DNA of 49,279 nucleotides from Cylindrodendrum hubeiense (lineage: Eukaryota > Ascomycota > Sordariomycetes > Hypocreales > Nectriaceae), in assembly GCA_014621425.1 (NCBI GenBank), contig JAANBB010000308.1:1-49279 (forward strand), in the 5' to 3' direction. The first letter of the stretch is position 1; each line of letters opens with the position of its first letter. Both the position numbers and the translations under genes were made by a program. The notes beneath the pieces were generated by a model. That model searched no databases and had not been told where the DNA came from. It worked only from the letters and a program-made list of their open reading frames with translations. Positions 1-10,428 of this stretch are shown here, piece by piece.

Positions 1-941
1 GGACCGGCATGGTGAAGTAGACGGTCACGGCACGGCGGGCGGGAGGGATTGGGTCGGTTGCGGCCGTGCGGGTGGTGGGAGACAGGCGGATGGCTGTCGG
101 ATTGGTGGTGTGGTGATGGTGGTGATGCGAGTATCGTGGTGGTGAAATTCGTGAAGTTCGGGATCCACATCAGTTGCATCTGGCCAATCGGGGCCAGCTC
201 TTTCGCTGACCCAGTTATTCCTGAGCGAGCACTGCTTGAGCTTGCTGTCATGGGCTGGATGTAATAAACGAGTAAATATTTTAGTGGTAAAATATTGTCG
301 AAGATAAGGCCTAAAATTAAGTGATCGCCCTGGGAATCTTTTGTTTTATTTTATTTATTCCTGCTAGTGTTTATGCATATGTCCGTCGCACACGGGCTGG
401 GGGAGGTAAACGTCGTGAGGTGGTGCACCCATCTGCAGTTAGATAGCAGATGCGTGTGAATCCAGAGCAACACTCACTTAAATTATAGCTTCTGCATATT
501 TTTCGTCCAAAAAACTAGTGTCTTAAACAATAGTTTGAACATATTCAATTAATGTGGAAGCCGTTGGATGATTGAGTTGCTCTGCTCGGCGTTCAATTAC
601 ATGGCCCAAGTCTGTGGCAGTTGCTTCTTCTGATTCAGAGGTCACTGTATTGACCATTCTCCAGTCACTTGAAAGCCATCAAACATCTAGTCATTGATTC
701 ATCCCATAACCATTTTTGCTATTACCTATTGGACGAGTGTGCCAAAGATCCATGCCCTTACCGCCACCTCTGCGTTGCCTTCAACTCCTCTTAACTCCTT
801 CATGATGCTCCTCCACCGGAGTGGTGTACGGGTATCAAGGTGGAATATGAAGCAAGCTCCGATTTGACATTATGTATTAGATGAGAATAAAAGTGCTATA
901 AAAACAATAAAACCGCCATCATCCTCCTATCTCAAAACATC
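1..941. other. Intergenic, no supported gene
   Basis: I see no convincing coding sequence here. Open frames are short and lack recognisable motifs or plausible splice patterns. Bases 1-250 are GC-rich and the rest is AT-rich. The last part is probably the 3' flank of the minus-strand gene that ends at 942. Confidence 0.5.
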
Positions 942-2111
942 CTACCTGGCCGTAGGCTGCGAGTACGGCTGCATAGTCGCGCTCACTCCTTGACCATCCA
1001 TCTCCACTGGCCACTGCATTCTCACGCCGTCGTCAACCACAACTGCTGGTGGCACCCTCGTAGTAGCATCCATCTCGACGACCGGCTGCATTCTCACGCC
1101 GTCGTCAATCTCGACTGCTGATGGCATCGTCGCGGTAGCATCCATCTCGGCGACCGGCTGCACCTTGACCCCGTCGTCTATCTCGAACACATAGGACTCC
1201 CGCTTCTCGCCGGTATTCATGGACACTACTGCCGCCCCCATGCTTGGTCCCATGCCTGGTCCCATGCCTGGTCTCATTCCCATTCCAGTGCCCGCCCCGC
1301 CAGTCATATGACTTGTTGGCAGCCCCGGAGGACCACCAACGTGAGATTGCTGTATATAAACGTCCTGGCCTGCATCGGGTTTGGGCTTTCTCTGCCGGAG
1401 GATGAGCCATATCCCCACACCGATGCCTGCCAGAAAGGCCACTCCGCCGACGGCACCGCCTGCGATGGCGCCCACTGGCAAGGGGCTGGGCTGGTTGGGA
1501 GGGTCTGGCGAATGTGTCGAGCTCGACGTGGAAGTAGTCGTAGTTACAAAGGCGGTAGGCTGCGAGGAAGAGGTAGCTGTCACAACCACAACGACGGTAT
1601 GTAAGAAAGAGGTCGTTGGCAAGGAGTCACCTGGCCCATCTTGAACAGTGAAGAATTCAGCGGAGGTGTTACTACAGCAGCCGCTGGCGTAATCATCCCA
1701 CAAGCAGCAGTATTCGTCCGTGGAGCATTCCTCGAGGTACTCATAATTCTTTTGCGCTGCGACGATTGTCAGCACCTTCACTTTTGGCTTCTAATGTATT
1801 GGAGGGAACGTCCGCAGACTTGACCCGTCTGAAAATACCTGGACAAGAATCTGGTACTTACGGTCCACGCATACCTGATAACATCCGTCCCAATCTGGAT
1901 TATTACAGGACCCGCGATACTTCTTCCCACCGGATTCCTGGCATAGCCCATTCTGTAGGCAGGTTTCGCCCTCCCAGCAGCATGTTGACCAGCTCGTTAC
2001 GTCTGCACTGCACGGGACATAAGAAGAGTTCGCCGCGATTCCGTCCGCATAATAGCATCCGGACGCCGTTGTGATGCCGACAAGGGCTGGCAGGACCTGC
2101 CAAGGCCGCAT
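942..2111 (-). CDS. Secreted, single-pass membrane protein with Cys-rich ectodomain and C-terminal repeats
   Basis: Two exons (2111-1862 and 1756-942) joined by a GTAAGT...GCAG intron give about 354 aa. The start MRPWQVLPALVG begins a signal peptide. A Cys-rich ectodomain follows, with clusters such as STCCWEGETC and DEYCCLWDD. Then come a Thr/Ser-rich stalk, a Gly-rich hydrophobic segment ending in IGVGIWLILRQRK (one transmembrane helix with a basic stop-transfer), a GM-rich stretch, and three tandem copies of a roughly 25-residue unit containing DDGVxxQPVxEMD. The architecture resembles fungal Mid2/WSC-like plasma-membrane or cell-wall sensors, with glycosylated outside and short cytoplasmic tail. 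I recognise no named family, so a wall-sensing role is inference. The upstream ATG at 2258 would place a non-signal leader before the signal peptide, so the inner ATG is preferred. Confidence 0.8.
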
Positions 2112-2953
2112 CTTGTTCCACGAGTTGTATTGGGTTCTCGACTTGAGCTGTGCGTTGAAGAGAAAACTACGACATGAAAGAGGGACAGGGAAGAGCAGGG
2201 GGTAACACAGACAACGGAGAGACGGACAACAGGCAATATATTTGTCTTGTGGCGGCATCCCACCTTATCATCAGCTCCTGAATACTACTGCTGACTCTAT
2301 GCTCAATGTGGACAAACAGACAACGGAAAGACAAAATAGTGGCGCCACCGTTATGAGTTCTTCCTAATTATGTTCGCTGCCTTGTGATGATCCTTGTCCG
2401 CCTTCCTCGGATTGGATGCGGATGTCTAGTGTGGCTTCAATAGTCGAGGTCTCGATCACCATGGCGCCGCCGCAAGGCTGACGGGATTGCTTTTTTCTCG
2501 TCGGGATCCCAAACTAACTTTGACTTGATGACTTGATGACTTGATGGATGACCTGTCGGGACCAGCAGATCAGGGAGTTAGTTGGTGTCTCAGGAGTTCT
2601 GACACGGATCACGCCAGACCACGGCCTCGCTCTGTCGATCGCAGTACGAATGCTCGGAATGTCCGTATCCGAACACACCTGTGTCTCTACCCTTAGTTCG
2701 ACGCCCCGTCCTGCATGTTCCTAAGTGTGCATTGCTAAGGGAACCTAATGCTGCACAAAGCGAATTTGAGGATGAATTGGGTACACATGAGTTCGGATGG
2801 GAGCCTGGCAGAGCGAAGTAACTGATCTGTGTCACTAGTGAATGATTGACGGGAATTGAGATACGTGCTCATAGATGGCTAATTTTGTTCGAGACTCATC
2901 TTTTGGTGCTATATCAAACCATTTAACGTTATTTTGAGGTCTCTTTAGGCCCT
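2112..2953. other. Intergenic between two minus-strand genes
   Basis: This holds the promoter and leader of the membrane-protein gene (from 2111 upward) and the 3' flank of the PITH gene. A short direct repeat of the type gacttgat occurs near 2521-2545. No gene is supported. Confidence 0.5.
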
Positions 2954-3759
2954 TTAGACGCCCGGCCCCCGCCCGCCAATTCCACTTCCGATCTGGTTGA
3001 TGCCCGTTCCCTTGAGCTTGTGATCGCCAGGCTGAGCCGCAGCCTCATACACGATGTTCGTCGGCGCGCGGCCCAGCTGCGTCCACTCGCCCTTAAAGCC
3101 GAGGTACGAGATGCGCGTGATGTCCTCGTCTCCGTCGCTGAAGTTGTCTGGGAAGAAGAGCACTAACTGCTGCACCTTGCCGAACAGCGCGCGCCGCACG
3201 GGGATCTCCTGCAACTCGCCCGTCTGCGAGAGCTCCAGCGTCTGCACCGGGTCCGACTCCTCGGCAGCCGCGAAGTCGAGGTCGTCGCGGTTGATGAAGA
3301 CGTGCAGCGTCTTGGGCGCGCTGGGCGAGGGGGATGTGCGGATGAGGATGGAGTGGAGCTTGATTTGCGCCGTGAATCTGAGGAAAAACGTCAATGTCAG
3401 TGATTGCGGGGTTCATCTTCTCGTCATCTTCTCGCATGGAAGAGCATCCAAGCAGGAAAGAACCTCTGGAGAATCAGAGAATAGAGCCGGGAAAACACCT
3501 ACGGCACCGTCATGAGGAGTTGCTCATCAACGTCGCTCGTCAGCTCGGGCTCGACGCTCAGCCTCTCCTGCCAAGTCTTCTTCACCACGGCCCGGCCCAC
3601 GTCCCGGTCCGCCTCGTTGAGCGTGATAATCCGGTCGAAGTTGACCTGGCTGTACAGTGAGTATTGCACCGCGGGTGTGATGTCGTCTGAGTGGTCATGC
3701 TCATGGTGATCATGTCCGCCATGGCCGTGGCCCTCGTGTTCGTCGTGGCAGTGAGACAT
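2954..3759 (-). CDS. PITH-domain protein (PITHD1-like)
   Basis: Two exons (3759-3503 and 3377-2954) joined by a GTAGGT...CTCAG intron give 226 aa. Residues 1-25 are a His/Asp/Glu-rich tract (SHCHDEHEGHGHGGHDHHEHD) that looks able to bind metal. The PITH (DUF1000) domain follows, from about NFDRIITLNEAD through KLHSILIRTS, VFINRDDLDF and the closing YLGFKGEWT. The PITH fold is a beta-sandwich also found at the C-terminus of thioredoxin-like TXNL1, which contacts the proteasome. This protein lacks a thioredoxin domain, so it matches the stand-alone PITHD1 type. Splicing restores VPFTAQIKLHS, the expected continuation, which supports the model. No specific role in fungi can be read from the sequence. 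Confidence 0.9.
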
Positions 3760-4398
3760 TTTGTATTAGAGGCACTGAAGATGCGTGCCTGAATGAGCGA
3801 TATTGCGTATGTGACCTCCTGGGTTTGATGGGATGAGACAGTTGATCGTGATGCGACAGCGGTTTGATTGTGCTATGTTGCTTTGTAAGTGATGCAAAGA
3901 GAGGCTGCCTGTGAGCAATGACGTTTTGGCGGATAGCGGGCCGGATCAGCTCCGACATACTGCAAGAACTCACCACCGAAGAGTCTCACACCACCACCAC
4001 AAAGCTGTCGACTCTGTCTTCTGAATCTGAGGGAATGTATACACTCCGCGATTAGTTTCTAGTAATGTCTTGGTTTGATAGACTGATGTGCATTATTCGG
4101 CAAAACCCAAAGCCTATACGGTCACTGAGCAGAGTTGCTGAATCAACAGAAACTGCGTGAAGGGAACAAAAGAAACTGACCTTGATTCATCGTCATCTCT
4201 GGCCACATGAAGCATGATAATTCAATTGAATGATTCATATATTAATATTAGGTTGATTTAATCAACTACTGTACGCAGGAACTAAGGCGCGTGATAGCGT
4301 CATTGTCGCATCATGAATATCGCCTTCAAGTACTGGGAGAATGTGCAGATGCTTTCTCTGATTGAATCCAAATCCCGCCCCTTACTCTGTGAACTTCT
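3760..4398. other. Intergenic, promoter of the PITH gene and 3' flank of RRN6
   Basis: No gene is supported. The stretch is AT-rich around 4215-4270 and lies between two minus-strand genes. It should hold the PITH promoter and the RRN6 terminator region. Confidence 0.5.
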
Positions 4399-7300
4399 TC
4401 ATCTAAATCCACTCTTTCTCTTTGCCTTCTTAACCTTCTTTCGATCTCCAAACAGGCCTGCCACCGGTTGGCTCATTGTCACTGATGGGCCAGCCAGACC
4501 CATGCTTTGTGATGATTCAGGAACCCGCTGTTGACTCGACATGATTTGCATCGCCGGCGCCGGCGCCGGCTGCGATGGCAGCTCAGTAGCATCGTCCTTC
4601 CGACGGCCACGCTGCGATGCGCCCTGCCTCATGAAGGCCGGGAGCTTGTACTTCTCCGCATGGGCTTTGCGCCTTGTCTCAATTTTATGTAGTCGCTGTC
4701 GGGCCACATCGAACTTTTTGTCACTCGCCACCGCGACACTGGATACGTAGTCATCCGTACTAATACCGCGTTCCGTCGGCCAGTATGAGAGAACGCTCGA
4801 TGGATTTGCGGATGCCATTTTTTCGGAATTGATTGATGGTGCTAGCAGTTGAAGTCGGCGAATCGCTGCATCGTTGGTGCTTACTGAGGTGGTGCTGACA
4901 GGCGACGATGGAATGCTGGGGGTAACTGACTGAGAAGACTTGATGAGAACCGAATCCAGCCGATTCTGCTGACTATTCACGGCATCGTCCTGATTGCTGG
5001 CCCCAAAGAGCGTGATATCTTGAACCATGACTCCAGAAGAAGCCAAAAAGCACTCTCTGGCGAGGTCTGCCACCCAACCTCGTCTTGCTTCCTCACTCTG
5101 CTCCGACAACTTCCCCTCAAGAGGCTCTAACCAGAGCCCCGAGAAGGACTGGGTGAGCTGTGCCAAGCCTATGGGCGATCCCAAAGGCTCATTTTGAGAA
5201 TGTCTTCCAAGCTGCGTGACAATCGTCTCTCCGTCGTCTTTGAGGAAGAGATCAAGCATATCGTTCTGTGCTGCATCATCCCCTGCACTTTGGTCTCGTG
5301 GCCCTAGTTCTTGTTCGATTTCTTTCCTATAGAAAATCAGCAAAGGGGAATTATTTTGCATTGGGAATCAACATACCATGTCGTAAGCGGAAGCCTCCCA
5401 GTCGCTAACCCATTTTCGATGGTCTCATAAATGGCAGAAATCAGGGCCGATGAGATATCTCGTTGAGGATTGGTTGCAGAGCTCATAATAGCTCTCTGGA
5501 GTGCTTGGCAGAGAGTATCAAGCTTCAACTGAATTGGGCGTTGGCTCGGCGAAACCCTTGAGTCATCAATGCCCAAAGGCGCCTTTGAGCGAGCCTTCCG
5601 TTGCACAAGTGAGTCCAAATCGGCTTCAGTTATACCATCTGGGAGCACAAACGTATTTCCCATATGGCGAAGAAAGTTCTTTCGTTTCCGTTTCCAACGC
5701 TGTGCTTCATCTGCCTTTGCCCGCCCAATACGGGTTGTAGGAAGTGTTATGTCCGTACTTTGAGTCAAGACGGAGGCGCAGATGAAATATCGTACGCTCA
5801 GATCTTTTCCAAGGATGCTCCCCTGATAGAAATGAGCACCATTGCGAAGGTAGTTCGACCCCGGGCCACTGGTTCGACCCCCTAACGGAATCAAGTTGGC
5901 AGGATGGATTTCGAGAGACTGAATCTCGGGGTCCAACTGCCCAGGGTTGTTATCATGGGGCAGGACAAGTATCTGACGATGCCACTGAGGAAGGCCTTGC
6001 TCTGCAGAACGTCCAAACCAATATGCATGCGTCTGCCTAAGCTTTGGAGAATAAGTGAACACCATGGCGGCGTCCTGGCCTGCCTTCTCGGAGGCTCGAC
6101 ATGTTGTCATTCTCAAGCCCTCACCGTCTATTAAATGGGGACAGGCAATCAATATTGAGGGCTGTGGCGATGCTTCCTCCTCCTTCTTAGATGAGAACAA
6201 CTCAATCCAGTAGAGATGATGCATCGACAAGACGAAGACATGGCTTTGATTGACAGGACTGACCTGGATGTCAAGTATCCAATCCGGCTTTCCCTTGGCT
6301 GTAGTGAAGGCTGGTAGTCTGGGAAGAGCTATTTTCGATACCAGGTCGATAACTTCAAACCTCTCGCGACTCCAGAGCAACATATGTTGTGATCGAGTTG
6401 CGGAACCGCCAATCTCCTCGGAATCTTGGGATGGGTCGTTCCAGAAGTCGTCGACCTCTGCAGTTCCCACAAATAGAAGGCCATGCTTTTCGGCTGGGAA
6501 TGCCGGTGAGGTAGGTATCTCTCTCAAGAACCCTTCCGAGATATGGCCGCATTTATCAATCGAGAGTCGCGTCGTGTTCTTCCCAAAGCTGCTGGTCCCA
6601 AGGACATCCCAGACACTCCAGTACCCACATTCATCCATGATGGCCAACTGTGGTGGCTGTCCCTTGACACTAGGATTGAAAGCGACATCTGTGTGCGCGT
6701 TGCCACCTGTTTGCTTGTGGGATAGTGTCACTAGCAGGTTTGGATCAATTCGGGATGGTCGTTGCTCGACATATAGCTCGGCGTGCTCCTTCTGAGTTAC
6801 CGGAACCTTATGATACTCCGGCTGAAGGATCGTAGTTGATGTCTGCTTCTGTACCAATAGCCAACGCACAGCGTCGTATCTGGTAAGACTCGTTGCAAAC
6901 TTGACCTGTGAGATGGTCAAGCCATCGCTAATCCAGAACGCCTCTTCCTCAGGATCGTCCGGGTCGATGACGGTTAGGTTCAAGGCCACGTCCTTGTTCT
7001 GTCCCCATTGCCATTTCGACTCATCGATTCGAGCTAGTCGTAGAAGTTCGCCAGACTCGCCTGTCGCCGCCGCCATCATCAGAGCGCCCGAGACGCGGGA
7101 AGGATCCCGAACATTGGTCATTTGACCAATACCAAGCAATGGTTTATCGCTTGCTTCGCCTTCAAATTTCTGAAAACGATTCATGTTTTCTTCCAAGAGG
7201 CCCTGGAGTGCAGAGTTGCCCATGAAGGCCTCGGGATGAGCCTGAAGCAGCCATCGCCTTTGCGTTCGGCGTTCCTGCCACAAGTTCGAAGACCCTTCAG

Positions 7301-7540
7301 GAATTGGATTTTTTGATGGAGGATACAGCTCAGCCGAAGAGCCTATAACCTTGAAGTGTGGTGCTAATGAACGGTCTCAGTGGTTGCTTTGCGCCAAGTG
7401 AAGGAAGGAAACTCACCGTTGGATGTGATGCGACTGGTGTGAAGAACTCCTGGTTGTGACCCTGCATCCTTTGGAGGAAGATAGGTTAAGCTTCCTACGT
7501 GACCATGGATTAGGTCCGCAAGTCGCCGTGGCTCAGCCAT
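4399..7540 (-). CDS. RRN6: RRN6-like RNA polymerase I initiation factor subunit
   Basis: Three exons (7540-7417, 7363-5377, 5326-4399) give about 1,012 aa. The ATG at 7540 has a good context (CCCAAATGG). Exon 1 splices in phase to HFKVIGSSAELYPP, and the intron 2 junction gives TTWKEIEQE, so both junctions are well supported. The product matches the fungal RRN6 family, the core-factor subunit that helps recruit RNA polymerase I to the rDNA promoter in the nucleolus. Family features seen are a large N-terminal region of beta-propeller character (segments such as PPQLAIMDECGYWSVWDV and HMLLWSRERFEVIDL), a less conserved alpha-helical middle, and a short basic C-terminal tail (KKVKKAKRKSGFR). 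Length is usual for the family. It is divergent from SPC25 with 448 bp between their starts. Confidence 0.88.
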
Positions 7541-7988
7541 TTGGGCCGAGCAATGATCTCCAATGCGATAAAAGGTTGATCAAGATTCCTTTCTTCATGG
7601 CGAGGCGGCCTTGGAAGAGCGCAAAGGGGTCTCAAAGAGGAGGGAATAGCAGGGAATGGCTATGATGGCATCCTAGTTGAGCGGAATGAATGCTATGAAA
7701 GAAATCAAAAGTTCAAGACCCCAGCATATTTGAGTTGGTACATAGTTGATAGATGCTGTAACGTCGCATTTGACTTTGTTCTGAGCGCGAAGCATTTTGG
7801 CTTTGCGCAACGAGAAGCAGTTTCGCGACGCCACGTGGCGGTGCACAGCTCCATGCGCCACAACTCGCGGGTCGACCGAGCAACGCGACTCTCATGTGTA
7901 AATACAAGGGCACATCCCACTAGCATACTTTACCACGACCCGATCGCATCCATCAGCATCACGCCGCAATATCACCATCAAGAAAAAA
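7541..7988. promoter_or_regulatory. Bidirectional promoter between RRN6 and SPC25
   Basis: These 448 bp separate the divergent start codons at 7540 (minus) and 7989 (plus) and must carry both promoters. A short A-run (aagaaaaaa) sits just before the SPC25 ATG. I did not identify specific factor sites. Confidence 0.5.
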
Positions 7989-8820
7989 ATGGCCACCGCT
8001 TTCGAGCCCTCGCTTTCCGCAAGCCTCAGCCGCCAGACCATGGCGCCTGCTGGCCCCTCTATCGCAGATACCCTGCCCAATATCAACTTTGGCTTCGATG
8101 ACCTGCGCGACCGGATGGCCAAGTTTACTGTCAAGTTCGACACCTTCATCGAGCAGGGCCGCAAGCGTGTTTTAGAAGAGCGCAATCAGTTCCGCATGAA
8201 TGTCGCAGAGCTTCAAGGTACGCGACGCCTGTATTGATCACGATGCGACAGGAGCTAACAATTGTGTTCAAGAGGATCAACGTATGAAGAGGAGAGACAT
8301 CGAGATCATCCAGGTCAAGACATCGACACACCAACAGACGGTCGAGAAGGAGGAGGCCGAGACCCGGGAGATGGAGGCCGCCGTCAACTCCTTCGCCACA
8401 CAGCGCGACAACCACCTCGCCGCACGCGACAGCCTCAAGGCGCAGATCGCACAGACCCAGGCCGAGATTGACGCACGACTGGCGGCACAGCGTTCACACG
8501 CACAGCAGCAAGAGGCGCAGTCGCGATTCAACGTACCGGAGTTGGATTTCTGGATCACGAACCTCTGCCTCAAGATTGAGGGTGCGGGCCAAGACGACCG
8601 GCTCAAGTTTGTTTACACACATATCGACGAGAAGAATTGGGAGCGGGAAGCGTGGTTTGAACTTGTGACCAGTTCTCGCGACTACGACGTTAAGCACTGT
8701 CGGCCGAAGTTGGAGCGAGAGAAGGTCGAGCGAGTTCTGGATCGAGTCAATGAGTCAAGAGAATTGGTGGTGCTCCTCAAGGGAATGAGGGAGTTGTTCG
8801 TGGAGGCAATGAAGTCTTGA
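7989..8820 (+). CDS. SPC25: Kinetochore protein Spc25 (Ndc80 complex)
   Basis: Two exons (7989-8217 and 8273-8820) joined by a 55-nt GTACGC...TTCAAG intron give 258 aa. The N-terminal half is a long coiled coil rich in K/E/R/Q (for example QRMKRRDIEIIQVKTST and EKEEAETREMEAAV). The C-terminal third is the globular RWD-like Spc25 domain, marked by LDFWITNLCLKIEG, LKFVYTHID and FELVTSSRDYDV. Spc25 pairs with Spc24 and anchors the Ndc80 complex to the inner kinetochore, linking centromeres to spindle microtubules. Length and domain order fit ascomycete Spc25. It is followed 0.8 kb downstream on the same strand by the spindle gene MZT1. Confidence 0.92.
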
Positions 8821-9613
8821 TTACGAGAGAGTATGCTTTTAATGAATTAATTTTGATACCATGTCGCATCCAACCTCCCATATCATGATAAGCCAGTTGG
8901 CGATTTGACAACTACGAGATCGAATCTTTGACTACTGGGCATGCAGTATTCCCTATTTTATGCATAACCTCGAGGGGCTTTATAATCGACTCCCCATCAG
9001 ACGAATGCCATTCTTGGATGTCATTATGATTTCATCTCCGCGCAATTGTTAATAAATATTGCTATTCGCACGCAGGCACAAATTTGTAGCACCTAACCCT
9101 TCTGAAGTATTGTACTAGCTCGTGGGAATACCTCCTTAACCTAAAGGCCTATTCGGCCCAATAAAAGACAAGAATAGGATACATGTTTACTAAAGATTGG
9201 TTCCAGATAGTTAGGCATTAGGGCAATTTCTCTGGCGGTTTGGTTAATCCTAATTTGCATCCGTCACTGCAAGTTGAATTGGTAGGCACCAGATGACAAG
9301 TTCACCTGCACCTGTCAGTCCCGCTGGGGCTTCGCGGCAACAGTCTTGAGGTTGGGTCGTTTCTCATTGAGTATTGAGGCGTGATAAATGTCTACATATG
9401 GATGCTTTTTGAATAGGAAACATCACGCTCGTTAGCTTGGCTGATATTTGGTGCGATCCTGTCAGAACCATGCATTATATGCGCTGGCTCCTTTAATCAA
9501 CGCGTCCACCGACCGCGTTTCCCCCACCACAACTCTCCTCAAACCCCACCTCCACTTCCCTGACGAAACCGACCTTCACCCTTACAACCCACTTAAACAC
9601 ACCGCGCGCCGCC
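8821..9613. other. Intergenic between SPC25 and MZT1
   Basis: AT-rich DNA with no open frame I can support. It should hold the SPC25 3' UTR and the MZT1 promoter. Bases 9520-9612 are C-rich and pyrimidine-biased on the plus strand, as is common in fungal 5' leaders. Confidence 0.5.
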
Positions 9614-9995
9614 ATGCCTGAGACCGACAAACACGCTGCGGCGCAACAGGCCGTGGACATTCTGCACGAGATCTCTACTATCCTTGTGCGTTCCTCTTGA
9701 GCGCGTTGTTCCCCCCGACGCACGTGCCGTCGTCATGCTGACCTAACCACCTTCCAGAACTGCGAACTGGACCGCCGCACCTTGTCCATTTGCATCTCCA
9801 TGATTGAGCGTGGTGTTAATCCCGAAGCCCTGGCGGTGAGTTTCCCTGGATGGACAGTTGTTACCATTTCCCCAGAGTTTAGGGGACCTAGACTAACCGG
9901 TCCCTTCCGTTGCTTAATAGAAAGTCATCAAGGAACTCAGAGGGGCGGCTCAAGAGGTGGAGCACAATGCCGCCGCTACTGCTAGACGGCGGTGA
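9614..9995 (+). CDS. MZT1: MOZART1, mitotic-spindle organizing protein 1
   Basis: Three short exons (9614-9685, 9758-9835, 9921-9995) encode 74 aa. The gene is too fragmented to appear as one open frame. Introns are GTGCGT...TTCCAG and GTGAGT...TTAATAG. The product shows the MOZART1 core: [31 protein letters not shown] and [19 protein letters not shown]1 binds the N-terminal helical regions of gamma-tubulin complex proteins and is needed to recruit or activate the gamma-tubulin complex at spindle pole bodies. Length matches the family (about 70-80 aa). Both splice junctions fall inside the conserved core and give uninterrupted family sequence, which strongly supports the model. Confidence 0.95.
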
Positions 9996-10428
9996 CACCA
10001 ACCAACCCGAATGCTGGACAAGCTGACGACCATGGGAACTGTTGGATGAATTGGACCATGGGATCTGGAGTTCATAGGAGTATTGAATTAAGTATCATGC
10101 CCATGCTGGATAGAGAGCTCGTCACTTTTTTTGTTGCTGTGCCCGTATATCCAACAGCAAAAGTCCTTGAGAGAAACCAAAAACTCCACCGACCCAATAA
10201 CTTGAAGAAACCATTGTGGTACATAAGGAGCTACGCCGTCAGCTCCCCTAAAAAAAGGACGCAAGAAGCCATGGTATCCCACGGAGAGAAACTAAGTAGC
10301 CCTAAACTGGTATCCCATCAAATTCCATACCCTTCAAAACACCTTGCAGAATGAGTCCCTCCCAAAACAAGTATCAATAGGTTTTCGTGCTTCCGTTGTT
10401 CATGAAAGGTGCAGTGAGCATGCGTTGC
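9996..10428. other. Convergent intergenic region
   Basis: This lies between the 3' ends of MZT1 (plus) and the CHY/RING gene (minus). No gene is supported. A plus frame at 9992-10354 has no family resemblance and overlaps the MZT1 stop. Confidence 0.5.
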
